Source: Rhodobacter sp. (GTDB lineage Bacteria; Pseudomonadota; Alphaproteobacteria; Rhodobacterales; Rhodobacteraceae). Taken from it: DNA of 48,388 nt. This document shows, piece by piece, positions 7,224-15,119 of this stretch (positions are counted from its first letter, which is position 1; every line of letters begins with the position of its first letter). Made by a program: the position numbers and the translations under genes. The notes below the pieces were generated by a model. It searched no databases and had not been told where the DNA came from. It saw only the letters and a program-made list of their open reading frames with translations. The stretch lies in the NCBI GenBank assembly GCA_020251025.1, contig JADCDI010000037.1, forward strand, positions 1 through 48,388. Reading direction: 5' to 3'.

Positions 7224-8101
7224 CAGGTGGCCCGTTCCCGCGTGACAAAGGACCGGGGTTCGCCGATCCGGCCGGACAAGCGGCGGGTGGCCGGGGTGCC
7301 GGCACGGTCGGCCCCGGCGCAGGCCGAGGGGGCGGGCGGCATGGCGGCGCCGATGGTCACTGCCCGGCCCGGGCCGTGAAGGCCAGGTGCCTGAACAGGT
7401 GCAGGTCCTGCCTTGTCTTCAGCACTGCGCCATGCGATCCGGGCAGCGCATTCCTGCCGTGACGCCGCAGATCCCCGTCCGTCAGGTCCTGGGCCAGAAG
7501 AAGCTTCAGCCGGTCCGGCACCCCGGGCAGGAGGTGATCGCAAGACCCGATGGCGGCCCTGTCAATCTTGCCGGTCCGCCGGGCCACGCGGGCCGGGGCG
7601 GTGAAGGCCCGGCGCAGCGTGCCGCGCCGGCTGTGGCGGGCGGCAACGGCGGGGCGGGCATCGCCCGGCCGGCCGGTGGCATCATCATCGTGCCGCCCCC
7701 GCCGGTTCCGGGGGGTGCTTTTCCCATGCCATGCAAGGCCGGGCGGCCCCGGACCCGCTGCGACCCGCCGCGCAGGCCCGGTCTTGCCCGTCGCCGGTTC
7801 GCCCCTGGCCAAAAGGGGGCGTTCAGGCATCACGGCCGCATGGCCCGCAACGGCCGGGCCGGCCGTCTCACTGTACCGGTCGGTCAAGGAAAAATGCATC
7901 ATTTTCCGATGGTTGTTCCGGAATCCGGGGAAGGGACGCGAAACGTCCCCGTTGGAAGCTTATCCTTCTGTTCCATTCGCCGCAACCCGCGCCGTCGGCT
8001 AGTGACAATGCCCCGGGCTTGCGCTATGGGAGCGCGCGAAGGGGTGCCGGATGACAATCAGCCGCTTTTCAGAAAGCTCCGGTATGCAGGAGAATGCCCG
8101 A
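7224..8101. other. Gene-poor region before dksA
   Basis: About 0.9 kb without a confident gene. The left two thirds are very GC-rich with overlapping Arg/Pro-rich frames on both strands; one minus-strand frame ending at 7357 has coding-like codon choice and is listed separately. The right part (about 7880-8000) is AT-richer (around GAAAAATGCATCATTTTCC) and is the probable dksA promoter zone. No terminator with a T-run is seen. Confidence 0.5.
7357..7620 (-). other. Possible small or decayed coding sequence
   Basis: The minus-strand frame ending at 7357 reads RTGKIDRAAIGSCDHLLPG, VPDRLKLLLAQDLTDGDLRR and HGAVLKTRQDLHLFRHL. Over the last roughly 85 codons Leu is mostly CTG and third positions are mostly G/C, as in real genes here. 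Further upstream the frame becomes low-complexity Arg/Pro/Gly and no credible start is found. It may be the 3' remnant of a gene whose 5' end was lost, or a small gene with an unidentified start. No family recognised. Confidence 0.3.
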
Positions 8102-8524
8102 ATGAAAGCAGAGTCCTTTCTTCCCGATGATTACCGCCCGGCGGAAGACGAGCCGTTCATGAACGAGCGTCAGCTTGAGTATTTCCGGCGCAAGCTGGTG
8201 GTGTGGAAGCAGGAGCTGATGGACCAAAGCGCCGAGACGGTGGAGGCGCTGCAGGATTCCGGCCGCAACGTGCCCGACATTGCCGACCGCGCCAGCGAGG
8301 AAACGGACCGGGCACTGGAATTGCGCACGCGCGACCGCCAGCGCAAGCTGGTGTCAAAGATCGACGCGGCGCTGCGCCGGATCGAGAACGGCGAATACGG
8401 CTATTGCGAAGTGTCGGGCGAACAGATTTCCCTCAAACGTCTGGATGCGCGCCCCATCGCCACGATGACGCTGGAGGCGCAGGAAAAGCACGAACGCCGC
8501 GAGCGCGTCCACCGCGACGAATAG
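8102..8524 (+). CDS. dksA: RNA polymerase-binding transcription factor DksA
   Basis: A 140-aa DksA. It inserts a coiled coil into the RNA polymerase secondary channel and, with ppGpp, adjusts rRNA and amino-acid promoters. The tip motif DxxDxA is present as D59-I-A-D62-R-A64. The C-terminal domain (FGYCE...KRLDARP, 99-118) aligns with the zinc finger, but only C102 of the four zinc Cys remains: S105, T123 and A126 occupy the others. I recall that R. sphaeroides DksA is likewise Cys-poor and functional, so this is probably lineage-typical. The ATG at 8102 is preferred over in-frame starts at 8051 and 8084 because AGGAG lies about 10 nt upstream and the family starts at MKAESFLPDDY. Confidence 0.93.
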   Translation: MKAESFLPDDYRPAEDEPFMNERQLEYFRRKLVVWKQELMDQSAETVEALQDSGRNVPDIADRASEETDRALELRTRDRQRKLVSKIDAALRRIENGEYGYCEVSGEQISLKRLDARPIATMTLEAQEKHERRERVHRDE

Positions 8525-8612
8525 CGCAGGCACCCCCTTGTGATGCGGCAGGCAAGGGCGCAACACCGGCCACGGGGCGTGACCCCGGTATCTTCGTGAC
8601 CGGGCCCTGCGC

Positions 8613-9773
8613 ATGGGCCTGACCGGGCAAAGCGTTACCGTTACGGGCGCGGGCATTGCGGGCCTGTGCTGCGCCCGTGCGCTGGCGCTGCGCGGGGCCA
8701 GGGTGACGGTGCTTGAGCAGGCCGACGCGATCCGCGAGGTGGGTGCGGGCCTGCAGGTTTCGCCCAATGGTGCCGCCGTGCTGCGGGCGCTGGGCCTGGG
8801 CGCGGCGCTGGACCGTGCAGGGCTGGCGGCCGAAGGCGTGCGGCTGATCGACGGGCCAACGGCCAGGCCGGTGCTGTCGATGGATCTGGGGCAGCGGGAT
8901 TTCCGCCTGCTGCACCGGGCCGATCTGATCGCGCTGCTGCTGGAAGGCGCGCGCGAGGCGGGGGTCGAGGTGCGCCTGCTGCAGCGGATCGAAACGGTTG
9001 ATCTGACGGGCGCGCGTCCGCGCATCGTCACCGCTGAGGGGGCCGTCCTGACGCCGGACCTGCTGATCGGGGCGGATGGGCTGCACTCGCTTACGCGCGC
9101 GGCCCTGAACGGGGCGGCGGCACCGGTGTTCACCGGGCAGGTGGCATGGCGGGCGGTCCTGCCCGGGGGGGACGACCCCGCGCCGGTGGCCGAGGTGCAT
9201 CTGGGGCCGGGGCGTCATCTGGTCAGCTATCCGCTGCGCAGGGGCACGCAGCGCAACATCGTCGCGGTGGAAGAGCGCAATCGCTGGGTCGCGGAAAGCT
9301 GGAGCCTGCGCGACGATCCGATGGACCTGCGGCTGGCCTTTGCGGCGTTCTCGCCCCGGGTGCGCGGCTGGCTGGACCGGATCGGCGAGGTGCATCTGTG
9401 GGGTCTGTTCCGCCATCCGGTGGCGCGGCGCTGGCACGGCGGGCGGGCCGTTCTGCTGGGCGATGCCGCGCATCCGACGCTGCCCTTTCTGGCGCAGGGC
9501 GCCAACATGGCGCTGGAGGATGCCTGGGTGCTGGCCGACTGTCTGGCCCGGCATGACCTGCCCGAGGCCGCCTTTGACGCCTATCAGCAGGCCCGCAGCG
9601 CCCGGTGCGCGCGGATCGTGGCGGCATCGGCCGCCAATGCGCGGGCCTATCACCTGGCCAGCCCGCTGCGCGAGATCGCCCATCTGGGACTGCGGATCGG
9701 CGGGTGGATCGCGCCGCAGGCGGCGCTGCGGCGGTATGACTGGATCTACGGGCTGGACGTGACGGCGGCCTGA
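8613..9773 (+). CDS. FAD-dependent monooxygenase (UbiH / salicylate hydroxylase type)
   Basis: A 386-aa class A flavoprotein monooxygenase. The dinucleotide motif GAGIAGLCCARALALRG starts near residue 12, followed by a conserved E at the end of the second strand (VLEQAD); LLIGADGLHS is the DG motif near 155, and LLGDAAHPTLPFLAQGANMALED is the second FAD/ribityl motif near 285-305 (motif cores GD and P). These enzymes hydroxylate aromatic rings with NAD(P)H and O2. The substrate is not deducible; it is similar to 3-hydroxybenzoate/salicylate-type enzymes. It follows dksA by 88 nt and converges on cydB with a 12-nt gap. Confidence 0.85.
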   Translation: MGLTGQSVTVTGAGIAGLCCARALALRGARVTVLEQADAIREVGAGLQVSPNGAAVLRALGLGAALDRAGLAAEGVRLIDGPTARPVLSMDLGQRDFRLLHRADLIALLLEGAREAGVEVRLLQRIETVDLTGARPRIVTAEGAVLTPDLLIGADGLHSLTRAALNGAAAPVFTGQVAWRAVLPGGDDPAPVAEVHLGPGRHLVSYPLRRGTQRNIVAVEERNRWVAESWSLRDDPMDLRLAFAAFSPRVRGWLDRIGEVHLWGLFRHPVARRWHGGRAVLLGDAAHPTLPFLAQGANMALEDAWVLADCLARHDLPEAAFDAYQQARSARCARIVAASAANARAYHLASPLREIAHLGLRIGGWIAPQAALRRYDWIYGLDVTAA

Positions 9774-9785
9774 CGCAGGTCGCGG

Positions 9786-10844
9786 TCAGCGTGGCGGCCT
9801 TGGGGCCGCCTTCCCGTCGCGTGCCGGATCTTCCGCGATCAGATCGTAGTTCAGAAGGCTCGCCTTGCCGCGGAACACGACATAGCTCAGCACCGTGTAG
9901 CCCAGGATCATCGGCAGCACGATGATGGTGCCGATCAGGATGATCCACAGGCTTTCCGGGGCGCTTGCGGCCTGGTAGATCGTGATCTGTTCGGGGACCA
10001 CATAGGGGTAGAAGGAATAGGCAAGCCCCAGAAACGCCAGCACAAACAGCGCTGTGGCGGCAACAAAGGGCACCCAGGACAGACGGTCGCCTTCCATCGG
10101 CAGGCGGCGCAGCATGGCCCAGAGCAGCCCCACCAGCAGCACCGACAGGATCGGCAGGGGTGCGAGCCACGCCATCGCCGGCCAGGTGAACCATTTCTCC
10201 CAGATCCGGGTGCTGACCAGCGGCGAGGCCGCCGAAATGGCCGCCAGCCCCAGGATCAGGCCCCAGATGCCGCCGCGCGCCCAGGCCACCGCCTTGACCT
10301 GCAAGTCATCCCTCGCCTTCAGGATCAGCCAGGCCGCCCCGATGAAGCTGTAGCCAACCGTCAGGAACACCGCCGTCACCACGCCGAATGCCAGTGCCGC
10401 CCAGCTGTGATCAAGGCCCAGCACATAGAGGCCCAGCATGAAGCCCTGCGCCAGCGAGGCCATCAGCGACCCCGCAAAAAAGGCCCGGTTCCAGCGCGCC
10501 TTCTGCCGGGCCGGTGCCTTGGCGCGGAATTCGAAGGCGACGCCGCGCAGGATCAGCCCCAGCAGCATGACCGCAACCGGCAGGTAAAGTGCTGTCAGGA
10601 TGGTGCCATGGGCCACCGGAAAGGCCACCAGCAGCAGTCCGATCGCCAGCACCAGCCAGGTTTCATTGGCATCCCAGAACGGGCCGATCGAGGCAACCAT
10701 CAGGTCTTTCTCGTCGTCATCGGCAAAGGGAAACAGAACGCCCACGCCCAGATCAAAGCCGTCAAGCACGACATAGATGACGATGGACAGGCCCATCAGC
10801 GCGGCAAAGACGAAGGGCAGCCAGACGGCGGGATCAGCGGACAT
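9786..10844 (-). CDS. cydB: Cytochrome bd-type ubiquinol oxidase subunit II
   Basis: A 352-aa integral membrane subunit with the family N-terminus: FVFAALMGLSIVIYVVLDGFDLGVGVLFPF and FWDANETWLVLAIGLLLVAFP (key residues D-G-F-D-L-G and W-D-x-N-E-T-W). About eight membrane helices. It forms the quinol oxidase with CydA, reducing O2 to water without pumping protons. The start MSADPAVWLPF at 10844 is 5 nt after the cydA stop; the longer open frame upstream lies inside cydA and is rejected. Pairing with a short-Q-loop CydA suggests the cyanide-insensitive (CioB) subtype. No cydX-like micro-ORF was noticed downstream. Confidence 0.93.
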   Translation of the reverse strand: MSADPAVWLPFVFAALMGLSIVIYVVLDGFDLGVGVLFPFADDDEKDLMVASIGPFWDANETWLVLAIGLLLVAFPVAHGTILTALYLPVAVMLLGLILRGVAFEFRAKAPARQKARWNRAFFAGSLMASLAQGFMLGLYVLGLDHSWAALAFGVVTAVFLTVGYSFIGAAWLILKARDDLQVKAVAWARGGIWGLILGLAAISAASPLVSTRIWEKWFTWPAMAWLAPLPILSVLLVGLLWAMLRRLPMEGDRLSWVPFVAATALFVLAFLGLAYSFYPYVVPEQITIYQAASAPESLWIILIGTIIVLPMILGYTVLSYVVFRGKASLLNYDLIAEDPARDGKAAPRPPR

Positions 10845-10849
10845 CGGCG

Positions 10850-12235
10850 CTACTCGGCCGCCGTTATGGCAACCTGCGCCGCCGGCGAGCCGGGCATCAT
10901 GCCCAGCGGTTTGCCGTCCGCCGCCTTGCGGGCGAGGTAGAACAGCACCCCGACATAGGCCAGGATCAGCGCCAGATAGACCGCCAGATAGGCCACAAGC
11001 GTGCCCAGCACCATCGGCGCGGGCACATCCGCCACCGCCTCTTGCGTGGACAGAAGCCCGGTCACAAGCCAGGGCTGGCGCCCGATTTCGGTGGTGTACC
11101 ACCCTGCCAGTGTGGCGATCCAGCCGGCGAAGGTCATGGCGACGGTGGCATGAAGAAAGGCTTTCGGCAGCCCCTCCACGCCTGCGCGGCGGCGGCGCAT
11201 CAGTGCGACACCCGTCCAGGACAGCAGCATCATCAGCACCGCCACGCCGATCATGATGCGGAACGCAAAGAAGACCGGTGCCACCGGCGGGTGCAGGACC
11301 GTGCCGTCGGCGGCAACATAATCGTTCAGGCCCGGAACCGATCCGTTCATGCTGTGGGTCAGGATCAGCGAGGCCCCGTGCGGAATGCCGATTTCCAGCA
11401 GGTTCTCGCGCCTCTCCTCATCCGGCAAGGCGAAAAGGATCAGCGGCCGCGGCCCGCCGGTTTCCCAGTTGCCTTCCATCGCGGCAATCTTCGCGGGCTG
11501 GTGTTTCAGCGTGTTCAGCCCGTGCAGGTCGCCCACCAGAACCTGGACCGGGATCAGCACCGCCGCCAGCACCAGCCCGAAGCGCAGGGTCGCCGCCACC
11601 GAGGCCGCGCGGTCGCCCCGCAGACGGCGGTACGCCGAGATGCCGGCAATCAGGAAGGCCACGGTCAGGCCCGAGGCCACAAGCATATGCGCCAGCCGGT
11701 AGGGCATGGAGGGGTTGAAGATGATCTGCACCCAGTCCGTCGCATGAACGATACCGTCGCGCAGCTCATGCCCCTGGGGTGTGTGCATCCAGCTGTTCAG
11801 CACCAGAATCCAGAAGGCCGAAAGGGTGGTGCCAAAGGCGACCAGAAACGTGGCCAGCGTGTGCAGCCAGCCCGGCACGCGGGTGGCCCCGAACAGCATG
11901 ATGCCAAGGAACGCCGCCTCAAGGAAAAAGGCCGTCAGCACTTCGTAGGCCAGAAGCGGGCCCGCAACATTGCCCACGGTTTCCATGAAGCCCGGCCAGT
12001 TGGTGCCGAACTGAAAGCTCATGGTGATGCCGGACACGACCCCAAGGGCGAAGGACAGCGCAAAGACCTTTACCCAAAAGCCATAGGCCTCCATCCATTT
12101 GGGGTCGCGCGTGGCGTTGAAGCGCAGCTTGAAGAACAGCAGCACCCAGCCCAGCGCGATGGTGATGGTCGGAAACAGGATGTGGAACGAGATGTTCGCA
12201 GCGAACTGGATGCGCGACAGCAGCAGGGTATCCAT
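10850..12235 (-). CDS. cydA: Cytochrome bd-type ubiquinol oxidase subunit I (CIO-like)
   Basis: A 461-aa subunit carrying the haems. Haem ligands are visible as H18 (ANISFHIL) and H183 (YRLAHML), with conserved acidic residues E98 and E106. The quinol-binding Q loop after GDLHGLNTLKHQPAK is short, and the protein is about 60 residues shorter than E. coli CydA, as in cyanide-insensitive oxidases (CioA). The start is ATG at 12235, preceded by an AAAGG-type ribosome-binding site. It is the first gene of a cydAB operon. No strong FNR box lies directly upstream; TTGACCGGGGTCAG at 12647-12660 is too distant and imperfect to assign. Confidence 0.93.
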   Translation of the reverse strand: MDTLLLSRIQFAANISFHILFPTITIALGWVLLFFKLRFNATRDPKWMEAYGFWVKVFALSFALGVVSGITMSFQFGTNWPGFMETVGNVAGPLLAYEVLTAFFLEAAFLGIMLFGATRVPGWLHTLATFLVAFGTTLSAFWILVLNSWMHTPQGHELRDGIVHATDWVQIIFNPSMPYRLAHMLVASGLTVAFLIAGISAYRRLRGDRAASVAATLRFGLVLAAVLIPVQVLVGDLHGLNTLKHQPAKIAAMEGNWETGGPRPLILFALPDEERRENLLEIGIPHGASLILTHSMNGSVPGLNDYVAADGTVLHPPVAPVFFAFRIMIGVAVLMMLLSWTGVALMRRRRAGVEGLPKAFLHATVAMTFAGWIATLAGWYTTEIGRQPWLVTGLLSTQEAVADVPAPMVLGTLVAYLAVYLALILAYVGVLFYLARKAADGKPLGMMPGSPAAQVAITAAE

Positions 12236-12898
12236 GGCTTACCTTTTCTTGACGGCACTCAGATAGTCCGCAGCGGCGCAAATGCAGCACGGGTGCGACC
12301 AGCCGCCACGCCCGTGACCAAGTGCCAAAGCGGCGCGGGGCGGTGCCGGATGCGCCCGCCGCGCGGCCCCTGATCTGGGGGCGATCCCCGCCGCCCGGTT
12401 CCCCCCGGTCGCGGTCGTGACGCTTGCGACCCCGGCGACGACCATTCGCCAGGCCATGACCGCCGCCGGCTTGCCTGTCGACCCGGCGGCGCGGGGCGTG
12501 GTGGCCCTGCCTGTCTGCGCCCTTCCCGTGGCGGCTGCCGCGCGTTTGGCGCGCGTTCTGCCCGTCGTGCGAGATTGGCCGGAGGCGGGGCACAGGAACC
12601 CCGTCAAGGCCAAGGCAGGCGGGGGGACGATACCCGTATGCCACAATTGACCGGGGTCAGTGGCTTCCCCCGGTCGATAGGCGGTGGGTCGTATGCGCCC
12701 TTCGGCCCGCGCCGCCGTTCTTCCAGGGCTTGCGACACGACACAGGGGCTGTCTTTGCCTTGGGTGACGGGGTGCAACGCGGGCGCGGGTACCGCCCGGA
12801 TGCTGCCCCCTCATTCGCCCATGCCTGCCCGCCGCACGTTAAGGGGGTTCCGCGCGGCTACTCGCCCCGGCCCGTAGTCAAACCCAGTCGGGGCTTTT
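12236..12898. other. Long intergenic region with hairpins
   Basis: No confident protein gene. Several strong stem-loops occur on the plus strand: GACCGGG with CCCGGTC (about 12649-12676), and the terminator-like stem at 12864-12899. The part from 12640 to 12900 could encode a structured small RNA reading rightwards, but it matches no RNA family I can recognise (no RNase P, SRP or tmRNA signature found). Reading frames here are short and have no recognisable motifs. Confidence 0.45.
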
Positions 12899-12899
12899 T
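12864..12899 (+). terminator. Candidate intrinsic terminator, plus strand
   Basis: Arms GCCCCG (12864-12869) and CGGGGC (12889-12894) with a 19-nt loop, followed directly by TTTTT (12895-12899). It would end a rightward transcript from the hairpin-rich region. The T-run overlaps the stop codon of the convergent small ORF. The large loop makes this a moderate candidate. Confidence 0.5.
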
Positions 12900-13126
12900 C
12901 ATTGGCTTGGCACGTCGTCGGGGTGTGGTGCTTGCGGTACCCTATAGCACCAGTGCGGCGGGTCACGCGGGTCGGCTTCGCCCGGTTCGTACCATCGGTG
13001 CCCCGTCCACATCCACACTTCCCAATCGTTGCCGCGCTTGGGTACGACGTAACGGTACCCCGGACGGTCTTCGTTGGTGCTTTCGGGTATCATCGCCATG
13101 ATCGTGCCCCGCGCAACTCCAGGCAT
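12899..13126 (-). CDS. Small orphan protein, function unknown
   Basis: A 75-aa frame; the conserved-looking part begins MIPESTNEDRPGYRYVVPKR and is rich in Trp, Tyr and Pro (WEVWMWTGHRWYEPG). Alternative starts are ATG 13099 and ATG 13093; the last overlaps the stop of a possible 15-codon upstream frame. None has a good ribosome-binding site. It lies just downstream of the 3' end of tRNA-Glu and an AT-rich tandem repeat, a position typical of integrated elements, and could be a remnant of one. No family recognised. Confidence 0.5.
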   Translation of the reverse strand: MPGVARGTIMAMIPESTNEDRPGYRYVVPKRGNDWEVWMWTGHRWYEPGEADPRDPPHWCYRVPQAPHPDDVPSQ

Positions 13127-13156
13127 TTATTTGCCATAGAAATCGCCTTCCGCATA

Positions 13157-13192
13157 CTAGCGAAATCAATATATCTAGCGAAACCAATATAT
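13157..13192. repeat. Tandem 18-bp direct repeat in an AT-rich pocket
   Basis: Two adjacent 18-bp units, CTAGCGAAATCAATATAT (13157-13174) and CTAGCGAAACCAATATAT (13175-13192), differ at one base; a third partial unit TTAGCG follows. The pocket is far more AT-rich than its surroundings and lies between the tRNA-Glu 3' end and the small ORF. It looks like a regulator-binding array or iteron-like site. Confidence 0.8.
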
Positions 13193-13204
13193 TAGCGGAG
13201 GAGG

Positions 13205-13279
13205 TGGCAGCCCGTAGGGGAGTCGAACCCCTCTTCCCAGGTTGAAAACCTGGTGTCCTAACCGATAGACGAACGGGCC
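13205..13279 (-). tRNA. tRNA-Glu (anticodon UUC)
   Basis: Read on the minus strand the gene begins GGCCCGTTCGTCTATCGG and ends with an encoded CCA. The acceptor stem pairs GGCCCGT with ACGGGCT (first pair G-U). The anticodon arm is CCAGG-TTTTCAA-CCTGG with anticodon TTC, and the T arm has GAGGGGTTCGACTCCCC-type pairing (stem GGGG with CCCC around TTCGACT). Length 75 nt including CCA. It lies 82 nt downstream of recJ on the same strand. Confidence 0.97.
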
Positions 13280-13361
13280 ACAATCGCTCTGGCGCGGTGT
13301 TTAGGCGAGGTGCGGGACAAGCGCAAGACGATTCTTGCCGCCCGTTGCGGGGCGCTGCGCG

Positions 13362-15119
13362 TCACGCCCTTGCGGCGTCTTCCAGGCGCAGTTGCACCTT
13401 GCTGCGGCCGTTCCAGTGGCTGATTTCCAGCCGTCCGGCCAGGTGGAACCGCTGCGCGCCGGGCTGGGCCAGCGCCGGCCCCAGTGCCGTGTCGAAGGCA
13501 CCAAAGGCGATGCCCTCCAGCGGCGGGCCCATGCCGTCGGTCAGGGTCAGGCGCAGATGGGTTTCGCCGACACGGCGGGCGCTGACGGCCTGATCGGCAA
13601 AGGCAAAGCGCGGGGCAGGGGCCGAGGCGCCGAAGGGGCCGGCCGCCTCTATCTGTTCGGCCAGCTGCGCGGTGGCGGCCCCCGTCATCAGAAGCCCGTC
13701 CAGCCGCAGCTCTGCCACCCCGCCGCGCCCCGCGCCCTGGCGTGCCAGCAGCGCGCCCAGCCGCGCCATGGCCGCTTCGATCCGGCCTTCCTCCACCGTC
13801 AGCCCGGCGGCCATCCGGTGCCCGCCGCCCCGCGTCAGCAGCCCTTCTGCCGCCAGCCGCTGCACCGCCGCGCCAAGGTCCACGCCCGAGACCGAGCGGC
13901 CCGATCCCTTGCCGATGCCGCGCTCCAGCCCGATCACCACGGCGGGGCGGTTCGTCGCCTCTTTCAGGCGCGCGGCGACGATGCCGACCACGCCGGGATG
14001 CCAGCCTTCCCCCGCCGCCCAGACCAGCGGCCCCTCCAGCCCGCGCGTCGCGGCCTGGGCCAGGGCCGCCTCGCGCACCCGCAATTCGATGTCGCGCCGT
14101 TCGGTGTTCAGCGCATCAAGCTGCGCGGCGATCGATGCGGCTTCGGCCGGATTGTCGGTGGCCAGAAGCCGCGCGCCGAGGTCGGCCCGCCCGATGCGCC
14201 CCCCCGCATTCACCCGCGGCCCCAGCAGAAAGCCAAGCGCGTGGCAGTTCGGGGCACGGTCCAGCCGCGCCACGTCCGCCAGCGCCACAAGGCCCGGGCG
14301 CTCGCGCCGCGCCATCACCGTCAGTCCTTGGCGCACCAGCGCCCGGTTGACACCGATCAGCGGGGCCACATCGGCCACCGTGGCCAGGGCAACCAGATCA
14401 AGCAGGCCCATCAGGTCCGGCCCCTGCACGCCCCCGGCGCGCAGGCGGCGGTTCGCCTCGACCAAAAGCAGGAACACGACCGAGGCGGCGCAAAGATGCC
14501 CCAGCGTGCCATCTTCGTCCTGCCGGTTGGGGTTCACCACCGCCAGGGCGGGGGGCAGGGTTTCCGCACCGAGGTGGTGATCCAGCACCACCACATCCGC
14601 ACCCCTTGCGGCTGCGACCGGCTCATGGCTCAGCGTGCCGCAGTCGACACACAGGATCAGGTCGTGGTCACGGGCAAGGGCGGCCATTGCGGGCACGTTG
14701 GGGCCGTACCCTTCGTCGATGCGGTCGGGGATATACAGCGTGGCCTGCAGCCCGAGGGCGCGCAGCCAGATGATGAGCAGCGCCGAAGAGGCCCCGCCAT
14801 CCACATCATAATCGCCCAGAATGGCGATGCGCTGGCGGCTGTTCACGGCCTGCAGCAGCCGGTCCGCCGCCACCCCCATGTCGCGCAGCCCCATCGGGTC
14901 GGGCAGAAGGTCGCGCAGCTGCGGTGCCAGGAAACGCCCGGCGTCGTCCGGGGTCACGCCGCGCCGCACCAGGGTGCGGCACAGCGGCAGGGGCAGGCGC
15001 GTGATCTGCGCCATGGCTTCGGACAGCCGGTCTTCCTGGCCGGTGGGGCCGATCCAGCGCCGCCCGGTCAGCGAGGTTTCGACCCCCAGAAAGGCACGCT
15101 CCGGCGCGGCCCCGGTCAT
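13362..15119 (-). CDS. recJ: Single-stranded-DNA-specific 5'-3' exonuclease RecJ
   Basis: A 585-aa DHH-superfamily exonuclease acting in recombinational and mismatch repair. Metal-binding motifs: GDYDVDG at 102-108 (motif I), CVDCGT at 157-162 and LDHH at 179-182 (DHH), then PNRQDED with the following H-L-C-A (motif IV region) and a C-terminal GGGHRMAAG-type DHHA1 motif near 470. Length agrees with E. coli RecJ (577 aa). It overlaps glpX by 4 nt (ATGA), so the two are co-translated. Confidence 0.95.
   Translation of the reverse strand: MTGAAPERAFLGVETSLTGRRWIGPTGQEDRLSEAMAQITRLPLPLCRTLVRRGVTPDDAGRFLAPQLRDLLPDPMGLRDMGVAADRLLQAVNSRQRIAILGDYDVDGGASSALLIIWLRALGLQATLYIPDRIDEGYGPNVPAMAALARDHDLILCVDCGTLSHEPVAAARGADVVVLDHHLGAETLPPALAVVNPNRQDEDGTLGHLCAASVVFLLLVEANRRLRAGGVQGPDLMGLLDLVALATVADVAPLIGVNRALVRQGLTVMARRERPGLVALADVARLDRAPNCHALGFLLGPRVNAGGRIGRADLGARLLATDNPAEAASIAAQLDALNTERRDIELRVREAALAQAATRGLEGPLVWAAGEGWHPGVVGIVAARLKEATNRPAVVIGLERGIGKGSGRSVSGVDLGAAVQRLAAEGLLTRGGGHRMAAGLTVEEGRIEAAMARLGALLARQGAGRGGVAELRLDGLLMTGAATAQLAEQIEAAGPFGASAPAPRFAFADQAVSARRVGETHLRLTLTDGMGPPLEGIAFGAFDTALGPALAQPGAQRFHLAGRLEISHWNGRSKVQLRLEDAARA

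Noticed and set aside
12647-12660. TTGACCGGGGTCAG as FNR box for cydAB
   Set aside because: More than 400 nt from the cydA start and imperfect in both half-sites; it is better explained as part of a GACCGGG/CCCGGTC hairpin.
12236-12898. Known structural RNA (RNase P, SRP RNA, tmRNA)
   Set aside because: None of the conserved core words of these RNAs was found.
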